A program made the translations under genes and the position numbers. Shown piece after piece: positions 56,443 to 64,000 of a DNA stretch of 64,000 nucleotides (position 1 is the first letter of the stretch; every line of letters begins with the position of its first letter). Below the pieces are notes generated by a model that did not search any database, was not told the origin of the DNA, and was given only the letters and a program-made list of their open reading frames with translations. Source of the stretch: Flavivirga abyssicola (GTDB lineage Bacteria; Bacteroidota; Bacteroidia; Flavobacteriales; Flavobacteriaceae); assembly GCF_030540775.2 (NCBI RefSeq), contig NZ_CP141266.1, positions 1,165,001 through 1,229,000 of the forward strand, read 5' to 3'.

Positions 56443-56447
56443 AAAAC

Positions 56448-56584
56448 GTTGTTCAACACTGTATAAAACTAATTGTTAGTGGAAGCCTACTTACAAAAAT
56501 CCGCGAGGATTTTTTATTCGGTTTGCATTTGCTAAATTCGTTGCTAAACCACGCAACTAATCTTATACAAACACGTTGTAACAC
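56448..56584. repeat. attC-like site 7 (137 bp)
   Basis: Left core GTTGTTCAAC, right core GTTGTAACAC. Arms GTATAA/TTATAC with 3- and 6-nt spacers, then CTAATTG/CAACTAA-type pairing. Central hairpin AAAATCC-GCGA-GGATTTT. The left core complements its own cassette start 9/10. Confidence 0.86.
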
Positions 56585-56603
56585 ATTTGACAAAACACAA
56601 ACT

Positions 56604-57134
56604 ATGGGATTTTTTAAGAACCTTTTCGGTAAAAAAGAAATAAGTGAATTGCCAAAAAAGACAGAACAAAAAGAAGCAGAACAAGTCGAAGAAGAACCTT
56701 ATGGAATTGATAAGGATTATGCGCACGAAAGAGCTATCGAATTAGTTCCTGAAGAGTTTTTTTGGTCAGGTATTGACGATTTAGCGCCATTTGGTTCAGA
56801 TGATGGAGATATGGCATTATCAGAATTTAGAGATTGGAAAAAAGCTAATCCGAACACAGATACTTATGAATGCCTAAAATGGACGATTGAAGGAGTTTCT
56901 GAGAAAAATTTAACGGAATATAATGAAAACATACTCGATAGAACTCTGATTAAACCACAAATCAAAGATAATAATTTTAACGACCAGCATTATATTTTTA
57001 CTGTTGATATTTCAGTAATTGCGACTGGATTTGGACAATTAGTTGACGAAGGGAAAATTGACGAAAAGAACAAACCCATTATTCAATTAGCAATTGACCG
57101 ACAAAAAATCTGGGCTGAATTAGCTACTGATTGA
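56604..57134 (+). CDS. Cassette 8: acidic cytosolic protein of unknown function
   Basis: A 176-aa protein starting at 56604 (MGFFKNLFGKKEISEL, a short amphipathic leader often seen on small cytosolic flavobacterial proteins); the longer frame from 56523 runs through the recombination site. Acidic, Trp-containing middle (FFWSGIDDLAPFGSDDGDMALSEFRDWKK) and C-terminal IATGFGQLVDEGKIDEKNKP. No signal peptide or recognised family. The pattern is vaguely like SUKH or immunity-type proteins, but this is not supported enough to assign. Confidence 0.65.
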   Translation: MGFFKNLFGKKEISELPKKTEQKEAEQVEEEPYGIDKDYAHERAIELVPEEFFWSGIDDLAPFGSDDGDMALSEFRDWKKANPNTDTYECLKWTIEGVSEKNLTEYNENILDRTLIKPQIKDNNFNDQHYIFTVDISVIATGFGQLVDEGKIDEKNKPIIQLAIDRQKIWAELATD

Positions 57135-57201
57135 GAATATCGAATCGAATATATTGGAAATTTAAGTGTATTAGATAGAGTATTGAAAATTGCATAAAAA
57201 C

Positions 57202-57337
57202 GTGCTACAACATTGTATAAAAATAATGCTAAATTAGATGCTTAATCAAAGGTTAGTACGCTTTTGTTATGTCTGATTTTCCTGCGGAAAATCCTCGCCA
57301 CAAAATCGCACTATTCTTATACTAAACATTGTAGCAC
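57202..57337. repeat. attC-like site 8 (136 bp)
   Basis: Left core GTGCTACAAC, right core ATTGTAGCAC. Arms GTATAA/TTATAC with 3- and 5-nt spacers, then ATGC/GCA. Central hairpin GATTTTCC-TGC-GGAAAATC. Confidence 0.86.
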
Positions 57338-57352
57338 ATTTGACAAAAACTA

Positions 57353-58330
57353 ATGAACAAACTATTAAGCTTAATCTTTCTATTAATATTTACTACACCA
57401 ATATTTAGCCAAATAGACACTACTAAAGTTTCTTTTATTGCATATTGGTCAAAAGGTGACACTTACAATTTTAAGGTCACTAAAATCAAAAAAATGTGGA
57501 CGAATGATAAACTGATAAAAAATGATTCAACGCAATACATCGCTAATTTCAAGGTAATTGACTCAACCGAAAAGTCCTATACAATTCAGTGGTCATACAA
57601 AAACTATCTAATAAATACATATAAAGAAAATCTGAATAAAATTTACGAGGACAAAAAAGCAGTTAATGAAATTGTCAAAAAATATGATATTACTAAGATC
57701 CTATACAAGACAGATGAGTATGGTGAGTTCTTGGAAATTATTAATTGGAAAGATATAAGTAATTTAATGAGTGATATGCTCGGGGAATTAGAGAAAAGTA
57801 TTCAGGCTCGTAAACCAGACAAATTAAAAGAAGTAAAGCAGGCAATGGAACCTTTATCCAAAATTTTTAGTTCTAAAGATGGAATTGAACAATTAATACT
57901 TTATGAATTACAATATTTTCATTTTCCTTTTGGAACTGAATACGATACTGATATACCATTTGAATATGAACAAGAATTACCAAATATGGTTGGTGGAGAA
58001 CCAATTAAGGGTAATGCCAAATTATCAATTGTAGAAGTTGACTTTGAAGAACTTTATTGTGTTCTTAAAGAAGAAGTGAAATTAAATCCTAATGATACCA
58101 AAAGGCAAGTAATAATGTTATTAAAAAAAATGGGGATTGAGGGAGAAAAAGCTAAAGTAATAATGGAAACTGCGGTTTTCGATATTACTGACTTAAATTA
58201 CTACCAGTACTACTATGACCCAGGAATTCCACATAGAATTTATGGAAGTCGAAAAACGTTGGTAAATATGGAAAATAGCAAAGCGGAAAACTTTGAGGAA
58301 TTGGAAATTGAATTAATCTACGAAGAATAA
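57353..58330 (+). CDS. Cassette 9: exported protein of unknown function
   Basis: A 325-aa protein with a signal peptide (MNKLLSLIFLLIFTTPIFSQ). The mature part begins KVSFIAYWSKGDTYNFKVTKIKK, includes a helix-rich middle (LGELEKSIQARKPDKLKEVKQ) and ends in a strand-rich region (YYYDPGIPHRIYGSRKTLVN). No family recognised. It starts 15 bp after the upstream core; its own 3' site is truncated. Confidence 0.68.
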   Translation: MNKLLSLIFLLIFTTPIFSQIDTTKVSFIAYWSKGDTYNFKVTKIKKMWTNDKLIKNDSTQYIANFKVIDSTEKSYTIQWSYKNYLINTYKENLNKIYEDKKAVNEIVKKYDITKILYKTDEYGEFLEIINWKDISNLMSDMLGELEKSIQARKPDKLKEVKQAMEPLSKIFSSKDGIEQLILYELQYFHFPFGTEYDTDIPFEYEQELPNMVGGEPIKGNAKLSIVEVDFEELYCVLKEEVKLNPNDTKRQVIMLLKKMGIEGEKAKVIMETAVFDITDLNYYQYYYDPGIPHRIYGSRKTLVNMENSKAENFEELEIELIYEE

Positions 58331-58335
58331 AAAAC

Positions 58336-58395
58336 GTGCTACAACAACGTGTCTAATTCATTGCTAGTTCTAGCCTACTTACGAAAAAAGGATTA
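58336..58395. repeat. Truncated attC-like site 9 (left arm only)
   Basis: Left core GTGCTACAAC and the following AAC-GTGTCT ... ATTGC and TAGCCTACTTACG match the start of other sites, but no hairpin or right arm is present before the marR promoter. The left core complements its cassette start (TTGTAGCAC). This marks the decayed end of the array. Confidence 0.75.
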
Positions 58396-58418
58396 CAATT
58401 AATATATAAGTTTTTCAT

Positions 58419-58455
58419 AAATATTTGTATGTACAACTATTTATTATATCTTTGA
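58419..58455 (+). promoter_or_regulatory. marR promoter with overlapping operator
   Basis: TTTG (58424-58427), 20 bp, then TATCTTTG (58448-58455) fits the Bacteroidota promoter TTTG-N19-21-TAnnTTTG. The palindrome TTGTATGTACAA (58425-58436) covers the -33 element, as expected of an autorepressor site; a 20-bp identical copy is at 58922-58941. Confidence 0.75.
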
Positions 58456-58478
58456 ACTGACTATTAAAAATAATAAAG

Positions 58479-58910
58479 TGGAAAAAAAGCTAATAAATTA
58501 TCATCAGCAATGTCTGTTTTTCTCAGCAAATTCATTGGCACGTTCGATAAACGATATGACTGATAAGGCTTTTGCAGCCACAGGAATTTCTGCTTCTTAT
58601 GGTCATTTGATTTTAATTCTTGCTGAACGACCTGGATTGAGTCAAAATGATTTGAGTAAATTAATAAATGTTAAGGCATCCACCATGACACGTTTTATTG
58701 ATAAGTTAGAGCAGCAGGATTTAGTTGAAAGGAAACACGAAGGTAGAACTACAAGTGTATTCCTTACTGAAAACGGAGAAAAAATGAAGCCTGTAATTAT
58801 GAGTGCGTTGAGATCCTTGTATGAAGATTATTGTGAAGTCTTCGGAAAAGAATTTGCAGAAAAATTAACAGCAGATATTCATTCAGCAAATATGAAAATA
58901 ATGGAGTAAT
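58479..58910 (+). CDS. MarR-family transcriptional regulator
   Basis: A 143-aa dimeric winged-helix repressor starting at GTG. Helix region LAERPGLSQNDLSKLINVKASTMTRFIDKLEQQDLVERKHEG (about 49-90) is the recognition helix plus wing, followed by the C-terminal dimer helix. Ligands are typically phenols, quinones or electrophiles. It lies 47 bp before an NAD(P)H oxidoreductase gene. Identical operator-like 20-mers lie before both genes, so it probably represses itself and the downstream genes. Confidence 0.92.
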
Positions 58911-58921
58911 TTTTTAATTCC

Positions 58922-58941
58922 AAATATTTGTATGTACAACT
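58922..58941 (+). promoter_or_regulatory. Second MarR operator copy before the oxidoreductase gene
   Basis: AAATATTTGTATGTACAACT is identical over 20 bp to 58419-58438 and contains the palindrome TTGTATGTACAA. A weaker match (CTGTATGTACCT) occurs near 59535, before the tautomerase gene. Confidence 0.78.
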
Positions 58942-58957
58942 TAATATATAAATAAAA

Positions 58958-59548
58958 ATGAAAACACTAATAATTTTAGCACATCCGAATCTCAAAAATT
59001 CATTAGCAAATAAGACAATAATAAACGAATTAATAGAAAGTGATTTAGACATTGAAATTCGTAATATTTCGGAATTATATCCAGATTTTAATATTAATGT
59101 TAATGCAGAACAAGAAGCACTTGTAAAAGCGGATAATATAGTATTTCAATTTCCTTTTTATTGGTATAATATGCCTTCCATTTTAAAGCAGTGGTTCGAT
59201 GCTGTATTTGAATATCAATTTGCTTATGGTTCAGAAGGAGATAAATTAAAAGGTAAAAACTTTATTCCAAGTTTTACAGTAGGTGGCTCAATAGAGTCAT
59301 ATACTTTTTCAGGTTATAATAATTTTCCAGTAACAGATTTCACAAAAAACTTAGAGCAAACTTCAAATTTTGCTCAAATGCATTATACAAAACCAATTTT
59401 TGAGAACAGTATGGTTTACCTAGAAGGTATTTATAATGTAAAGGAAGAAATAATTGAACGTGCTAGAAAACAAGCAAAACGAGTATTAAAACACTTACTT
59501 TATTTGCAAACAAAAAGTAAAGATAAAAAAGGGACTGTATGTACCTAA
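58958..59548 (+). CDS. NAD(P)H-dependent oxidoreductase (flavodoxin-like, KefF/MdaB type)
   Basis: A 196-aa flavodoxin-fold FMN/FAD quinone reductase. The N-terminal loop is LIILAHPNLKNSLANK, and the conserved family motif is FQFPFYWYNMPSILKQWFDAVFEYQFAYG (about 66-94), with GGS at about 109-111. It probably reduces quinones or azo/nitro compounds by two electrons. It is under MarR control with the tautomerase gene downstream. Confidence 0.92.
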   Translation: MKTLIILAHPNLKNSLANKTIINELIESDLDIEIRNISELYPDFNINVNAEQEALVKADNIVFQFPFYWYNMPSILKQWFDAVFEYQFAYGSEGDKLKGKNFIPSFTVGGSIESYTFSGYNNFPVTDFTKNLEQTSNFAQMHYTKPIFENSMVYLEGIYNVKEEIIERARKQAKRVLKHLLYLQTKSKDKKGTVCT

Positions 59549-59606
59549 TATAGGTAAACCATTAAAATTATTTATCATACAATACTAACAAAAAATATAG
59601 AAAAAT

Positions 59607-59798
59607 ATGCCAATAATAAAATTTGTATCAGGAAAAGTGACTAAAGAAATAAAGCAAAAACTCATTAAAAAATTAACAAATATTTCAGCAGAAATTACAG
59701 GGATTCCAAAGGAATCATTCTTCGTATTGATACACGAAATACCTGATGATGATATTGCAGTTGGAGGAAAAACCGTAAAAGAAATAAAAAAACATTGA
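59607..59798 (+). CDS. 4-oxalocrotonate tautomerase-family protein
   Basis: A 63-aa tautomerase. Catalytic Pro-1 is exposed after Met removal (MPIIKFVSGK), followed by KQKLIKKLTNISAEITGIPKESFFVLIHEI and the C-terminal VGGKTVKEIKK typical of the family. The usual Arg positions are replaced by Lys here, so the substrate is open. It is the last gene of the marR operon, and a terminator follows. Confidence 0.88.
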   Translation: MPIIKFVSGKVTKEIKQKLIKKLTNISAEITGIPKESFFVLIHEIPDDDIAVGGKTVKEIKKH

Positions 59799-59880
59799 AT
59801 AAATAACAACTGGCTACAACAAAGAACTGAGTTAAAAAATTACATGCCCCACTTAGCTTTAAGTATATATTCTAAAAACA

Positions 59881-59911
59881 AAAAAGCTTGCATTTCCGTG
59901 CAAGCTTTTTT
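59881..59911. terminator. Bidirectional terminator of the marR operon and tRNA-Tyr
   Basis: AAAAAGCTTGCA / TGCAAGCTTTTTT, a 7-bp GC-containing stem plus A/T extensions, works in both directions: after the tautomerase gene on the plus strand and 9 bp after tRNA-Tyr on the minus strand. Confidence 0.88.
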
Positions 59912-59919
59912 AATTAAAG

Positions 59920-60001
<82 letters not shown>

Positions 60002-60062
60002 CAAACTGTGCGCAAATATATTACTGTTCTTTAATTCTACAAAATAAAAATATCATATTTTT

Positions 60063-62777
60063 TTACAACTCGTAACGTAATCTAAATGATAGAAATAGAG
60101 GCTGAATGTAATATTCTGTGGCACTTACAGATACATTACTTGTACTGCTATTGTTTTGCGATTTCGTATCAAATAAGTTGGTTGCTTTTATTTCATATTC
60201 AAGCTTAGCATCTTTATTTTTTCGATACGATAAAGATGCATTTAAAAACTCATAACTATTTATGGTACCAGATGCATTACTAAAATTATTATACGAGTAA
60301 TCTGCTCTAAAAGTAAAAGATTTTAATATAAGTGCATCCACCTCTACTGAGGGTGTCTTGGTAAAAAATTTAGTATTATTAGTCCCTTGATTGTTATCTT
60401 GAATTCTATAGCGATATCTAAGATCAATATTGGGAGCATTTCTAAAATTAGTTCGCACACCCGCTCTATAGGTTTGTGAAAAACTTTCATTAACAGACTG
60501 TACATTTTGCACAAATTGATTAAACTTTGAATAGTTAAAACTCCCTCTCAAATTCGCTTTGATTTTCCCAAAGGTGCGTTCAAACTTCCCATTAGCACTT
60601 AAACTTTCGTCTGCAAAATCAGAATTAAAAGGCGAACTAACCCGTACCACACTTCCGGGTTCGAAAGTTGATGTGTTTCTTACTTTATCTATGCTTTTGT
60701 TATAATTAATATTGGCAGTCACATTTGTATAATTAAACATATTAAAACTAAAATAGGATAGATTTACATTATGTGATAAGGCATTCTCTAGCTCTGGATT
60801 ACCCGAAAACAACGCATTATAATTATTTAGCACCAAACCACTTGCAAATCTTGATACATCTGTAAACTGTGTTTGCATCCTGTAATTTAAAATAATTTGC
60901 TCACTCTTTTTTAGCTGCATTCTCATATTAAAATCTGGTAGCAATCTGAAAAAATTATCAGTTATCTGATTATCAAATTGCATGTTTTTCGCACTATATG
61001 CGTGTGCTGAAAAACCTGGTGTAAATGTAAAAACACCTAACTTTAATCTATAATGCACTCCTAAATACAAATCACTAAAATTGTATTCAATATCGTTTGT
61101 ATCTATACCATTATTAATGGTTGGTGTTGGATTAAACTGAGAATCATTATCCAAAAACTGAAAAATATTTGAGTTGAATTGTTGACTACTCAATATAGTT
61201 CCCAAGGTAAAATTGATATCACTCTTATTATTTATAATGTTCCAATAATCTAATTTCGCATCTGTCTGATTCGATTTTATACGCTTATCTTGTGCCACAT
61301 TATAATCTAATTGTGCACCGTCTAAACCTAAATTATTTGCTGTGTCATCATAATTTGCCTTATCTTCTAAGATAGCATTATAAAAAGGATCTTCATCTTG
61401 TAATAAATGCTGAACTTCCAGTGCAAAAATATTGGTATCGTTTAGTGTATAGTAATAGTTTAAATTCTGATTAATGCTATAAGGACTCGATTTTTCCAAC
61501 TGATTAATATCTCCTATAACTGATGAGAAGAAACCTTGATCTTGTGATTCTTTTGATACGCGACCCAAAATATCATAATCTAATTGATTATTGGTGTTAG
61601 GCTTATATTTGGCAGATAATTTTAACATACCCAAATCACTACGTTGAGTGGTATTGCTTTCGGTGTTTTCATCGGGAATACCTAAATCTGGATTTGTATA
61701 TTTTACATCTCTATCTTCTTGTAATTCTATTTTACTATTAGAGAAAATAGCAAAACCACTTAAGTCTAATGCCTTATTAGGTGACCAGCTAAAATTTGCT
61801 GCTCCAAACTTAGTATTAATGTCTTTTGCTCTATTATTCTGAACTGTTAAAAACCCAAGGTTATTACTTCCTAAATTAATATTGGTACCGCTCTGTCTGC
61901 CCGGCCTTCTATACCCGCCTGTAAAATTGAAATAATCGCGTCGTGTGAAAGCAATTTCCCCTGCATTATTTAGATCCGTAATAACATTGATGCTGTATTC
62001 TGGACTATAATAAAATAGTTTTGGTTGAAATAAATACAACTCATTTTCATTAGAAGCACCGCCACCAGCAGTAATATTACCAAACCAAAAATTCTTTTTC
62101 CCTTCCTTTAGTTTAATATTAATGGCAATATTATCCTGATTATTGGTTACTCCGCTTAACTGACCTACTTCGGCATAATTTTTAAGTACTTCAACTTTAT
62201 CTACAGCATTAGAAGGAATATTTTTTGTTGCTAATTTTGAATCTCCATCAAAAAAGTCTTTGCCTTCAACCATCACTTTAGAAACTACTTTACCTTCTAC
62301 TTCTACATCACCATCATCATTGATTTCTACACCTGGTAAATTCTCAAGTACATCTTCTAATTTCCTTTCTGTGCCTCGGTTAAAAGAATCTGCATTATAA
62401 ACAATCGTATCTCCCTTTATGGTCACTGGCATTTCGTAAACTAATTCTATTTCATCTAAAGCATTATCATATTGTAGTATGAAATTTTTTGTAATAGGGT
62501 CTTCTTTAATTTCTAATAGTTCTTCACCTGTTTTTGTGCCTATGTAAGTTACTTGAATTTTATATACTGTATTCTTTTTTAAACTAAGTTTATAACGTCC
62601 TTTATCGTTTGTGATACCATAGGAATCCAAAGCTTTTGTTTCTTGATTTATGGCCACAACATTAGCCAACTCTAGGGGGGTACCTATACTATCTTTTACG
62701 ACACCTTCCAGCTTGATTTGGGCAAGAAGAGAACTTGTTACCAGCAAGAAGAGTAACGTGCTTATTTTAAATTTCAT
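60063..62777 (-). CDS. Outer-membrane beta-barrel (TonB-dependent receptor-like) protein
   Basis: A 904-aa outer-membrane protein. Signal peptide MKFKISTLLFLLVTSSLLAQ; CarboxypepD_reg-like domain (about 22-105, KLEGVVKDSIGTPLELANVV); TonB-plug-like region (about 115-215, ADSFNRGTERKLEDVLENLPG ... SNAVDKVEVLKNYAEVGQL); then a barrel of the OMP_b-brl_3 type ending in FRLRYEL with a terminal hydrophobic residue. It is the second gene of an operon with a GLPGLI protein, a recurring pair in flavobacteria. The ligand is unknown. Confidence 0.92.
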   Translation of the reverse strand: MKFKISTLLFLLVTSSLLAQIKLEGVVKDSIGTPLELANVVAINQETKALDSYGITNDKGRYKLSLKKNTVYKIQVTYIGTKTGEELLEIKEDPITKNFILQYDNALDEIELVYEMPVTIKGDTIVYNADSFNRGTERKLEDVLENLPGVEINDDGDVEVEGKVVSKVMVEGKDFFDGDSKLATKNIPSNAVDKVEVLKNYAEVGQLSGVTNNQDNIAINIKLKEGKKNFWFGNITAGGGASNENELYLFQPKLFYYSPEYSINVITDLNNAGEIAFTRRDYFNFTGGYRRPGRQSGTNINLGSNNLGFLTVQNNRAKDINTKFGAANFSWSPNKALDLSGFAIFSNSKIELQEDRDVKYTNPDLGIPDENTESNTTQRSDLGMLKLSAKYKPNTNNQLDYDILGRVSKESQDQGFFSSVIGDINQLEKSSPYSINQNLNYYYTLNDTNIFALEVQHLLQDEDPFYNAILEDKANYDDTANNLGLDGAQLDYNVAQDKRIKSNQTDAKLDYWNIINNKSDINFTLGTILSSQQFNSNIFQFLDNDSQFNPTPTINNGIDTNDIEYNFSDLYLGVHYRLKLGVFTFTPGFSAHAYSAKNMQFDNQITDNFFRLLPDFNMRMQLKKSEQIILNYRMQTQFTDVSRFASGLVLNNYNALFSGNPELENALSHNVNLSYFSFNMFNYTNVTANINYNKSIDKVRNTSTFEPGSVVRVSSPFNSDFADESLSANGKFERTFGKIKANLRGSFNYSKFNQFVQNVQSVNESFSQTYRAGVRTNFRNAPNIDLRYRYRIQDNNQGTNNTKFFTKTPSVEVDALILKSFTFRADYSYNNFSNASGTINSYEFLNASLSYRKNKDAKLEYEIKATNLFDTKSQNNSSTSNVSVSATEYYIQPLFLSFRLRYEL

Positions 62778-62812
62778 GATATGTTTTTTGATTGGTTATA
62801 TGCTTATAAAAA

Positions 62813-63685
62813 CTACCTTCTCCTTCCACCTGGACGACCACCACCTCTTCTAAAGTTTTCTCGCATTTCCTCAGTTTTCTTTTTCACAATAGCATGGTAT
62901 GTTTCTTTTGATACTTCTTTTCCTTTTGAAGGCTTTTTTATATCATCTTTCTCCTCTGGATTCAAGATAATTTTAGAACATAAAATGGTTGTTCTCCCCT
63001 CATTAACTTCCAAAATTAAACCTGGGAGCCCCCAATACTCGCCAGGTCCTTGATTTACTGGGATTTGAGGTGTATACCATACCTCGACCTTAACCAAATT
63101 AGGTCTTACTTCTTTTGTAGAAAGGTCTTTGGTACTTGCAGAATCCTTTTCTTTACTTCCAGTTCTATCTGGCCTTCTAAATCTATTGAAATCAAAATCC
63201 GTATTCGTTTTTGTAGTTGTTGCCTTAAAACAAGTATACTTTCCTATTTGTTTTGTTTCACCAGTCATCATCCACTTTAATTGTGGCAAAGAATCTTTAA
63301 TCAAAAACTGCTTTCCGAAAAACTCTTGGTCTTGTAACAATGTTTGCTCTTTCACGTTCTTATATTGATTGCCTGCTGTAAAACTACTCATCATACTTCC
63401 CCAACGTCCAGTACTAGCTCCGGGAGCTTCAAGTTTTTCTTCTTCTTTATAAATAGATTCTATCTGATTAAACGTTAGGATATATGTTTTCTCAAACATG
63501 CTTTTCATTCGTGATGCTATACGTTTTTTTTGATCTTCGCTCATTTGCCTTCCGCCAAACCTACTCATATCAAGAGTTGTCTTAGTTTGATAATACGCTT
63601 TTCCCTGGAAGTTTTTTTGGGCGAATGCCATGGAAAACACGAAAAACAAAACAAGAGTTGCTAATCTTTTAGAATTCGTTTTCAT
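62813..63685 (-). CDS. GLPGLI-family exported protein
   Basis: A 290-aa periplasmic or surface protein. Signal peptide KRLATLVLFFVFSMAFAQ; the name-giving motif is in EYWGLPGLILEVNEG (about 219-233); before it lies the common DSLPQLKWMMTGETKQIGKYTCFKATT. The C-terminus is basic and Gly-rich (RRGGGRPGGRRR), unusual but in frame. It is 35 bp upstream of the outer-membrane barrel gene and co-transcribed. Function of the family is unknown; partnership with the barrel is inferred from linkage. Confidence 0.93.
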   Translation of the reverse strand: MKTNSKRLATLVLFFVFSMAFAQKNFQGKAYYQTKTTLDMSRFGGRQMSEDQKKRIASRMKSMFEKTYILTFNQIESIYKEEEKLEAPGASTGRWGSMMSSFTAGNQYKNVKEQTLLQDQEFFGKQFLIKDSLPQLKWMMTGETKQIGKYTCFKATTTKTNTDFDFNRFRRPDRTGSKEKDSASTKDLSTKEVRPNLVKVEVWYTPQIPVNQGPGEYWGLPGLILEVNEGRTTILCSKIILNPEEKDDIKKPSKGKEVSKETYHAIVKKKTEEMRENFRRGGGRPGGRRR

Positions 63686-64000
63686 TGGAATAGGATATTT
63701 TAGTTAGGTTATTAAAATGATGTTTCAATTTTAATTTGACTAAAACCATCCTCTGTAGTTTAATTACTTAATGTTAAATAACTCTTAAAATTATCCGCTC
63801 ACCATCATCGCCGCGTAATTCTATATACAAATTGAAATAAAACAATAACTTTATTATTATCTATCAAATTCTATAATGGCTAATTTGGATGTATTTCATT
63901 TTGAAAACACTATTAATAATATCATATCAAATTATTAATATTCTAAGATTTGGTTATAAATTAATTTGCTAATAAGTGGTAAGGTTTTTGTATTTTTCAA
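63686..64000. other. Gene-free AT-rich end of the window
   Basis: 315 bases upstream of the GLPGLI gene with no ORF, hairpin with T-run, or exact TAnnTTTG element that I can defend. Confidence 0.6.

Noticed and set aside
51816-58345. CRISPR array interpretation of the repeated intergenic sites
   Set aside because: Units are 136-200 bp, palindromic, diverged, and separated by full genes; there are no short identical repeats with spacers and no cas genes.
51816-58345. Plain intrinsic terminators after each cassette gene
   Set aside because: Central hairpins lack T-runs and are embedded in a conserved two-armed structure with matching cores.

Overview
The window is a low-GC chromosomal stretch of a marine-type Flavobacteriaceae (Bacteroidota). 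The evidence is gene content (GLPGLI/outer-membrane-barrel pair, OmpA/PD40 protein, GH3, class II-length IlvC, FolK-deoxynucleoside kinase fusion, short rpsU), promoters of the Bacteroidota type TAnnTTTG, almost no Shine-Dalgarno sequences, and dispersed flavobacterial palindromic repeats. Most of it is ordinary housekeeping DNA. I see no CRISPR array, rRNA or prophage. There is one tRNA (Tyr).

Layout. 1-6 kb: mutS (its last residues lie beyond the left edge), a SpoU/TrmH methylase, and two secreted proteins on the minus strand that may sit in an inserted block. 6.1-8.5 kb: DUF1801, then a tight DUF488-DUF488-dual-OB-like operon of unknown role. 8.5-18.9 kb: FolK-dNK fusion, a GIY-YIG gene framed by inverted palindromic repeats, queuosine-precursor transporter, AsmA, rpsU, LysE, DUF2797, GH3, OmpA/PD40. 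19.18-20.46 kb: an intact IS4-family element inserted between the arms of a REP-like palindrome. 20.6-28 kb: the ilvD-ilvB-ilvN-ilvC-ilvA operon, preceded by a 20-residue Ile/Val-rich leader peptide and an attenuator. 28.1-29.5 kb: metK behind a SAM-II-like riboswitch. 29.8-50.99 kb: housekeeping and transport genes (Usp, GNAT/MATE, queD, lpxH-like, MFS, Fic, recJ, OsmC, UDG, HopJ-like, rsmI, tdk-alr, mscL, asd, prolyl oligopeptidase).

Main discovery. 50,996-58,395 is a mobile gene-cassette array organised like an integron. It opens with the last 28 codons of a tyrosine recombinase (catalytic-Tyr motif and an SPLD-type tail). Nine one-gene cassettes follow, all on the plus strand, each closed by an imperfect inverted-repeat site (136-140 bp, one of 200 bp) with a central hairpin. 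The core at the end of the sites reads roughly GTTGTANCAC, not the integron GTTRRRY. In most cassettes the left arm of the 3' site complements the first bases of the same cassette, which is what excision and circularisation of integron cassettes predicts. The array looks stranded without its recombinase. Its cargo is lipoproteins, exported proteins, a 4-TM protein, a P-loop kinase and a frameshifted PhyH dioxygenase.

58.4-64 kb: a marR-oxidoreductase-tautomerase operon with a repeated operator, tRNA-Tyr, and the GLPGLI/outer-membrane-barrel operon.
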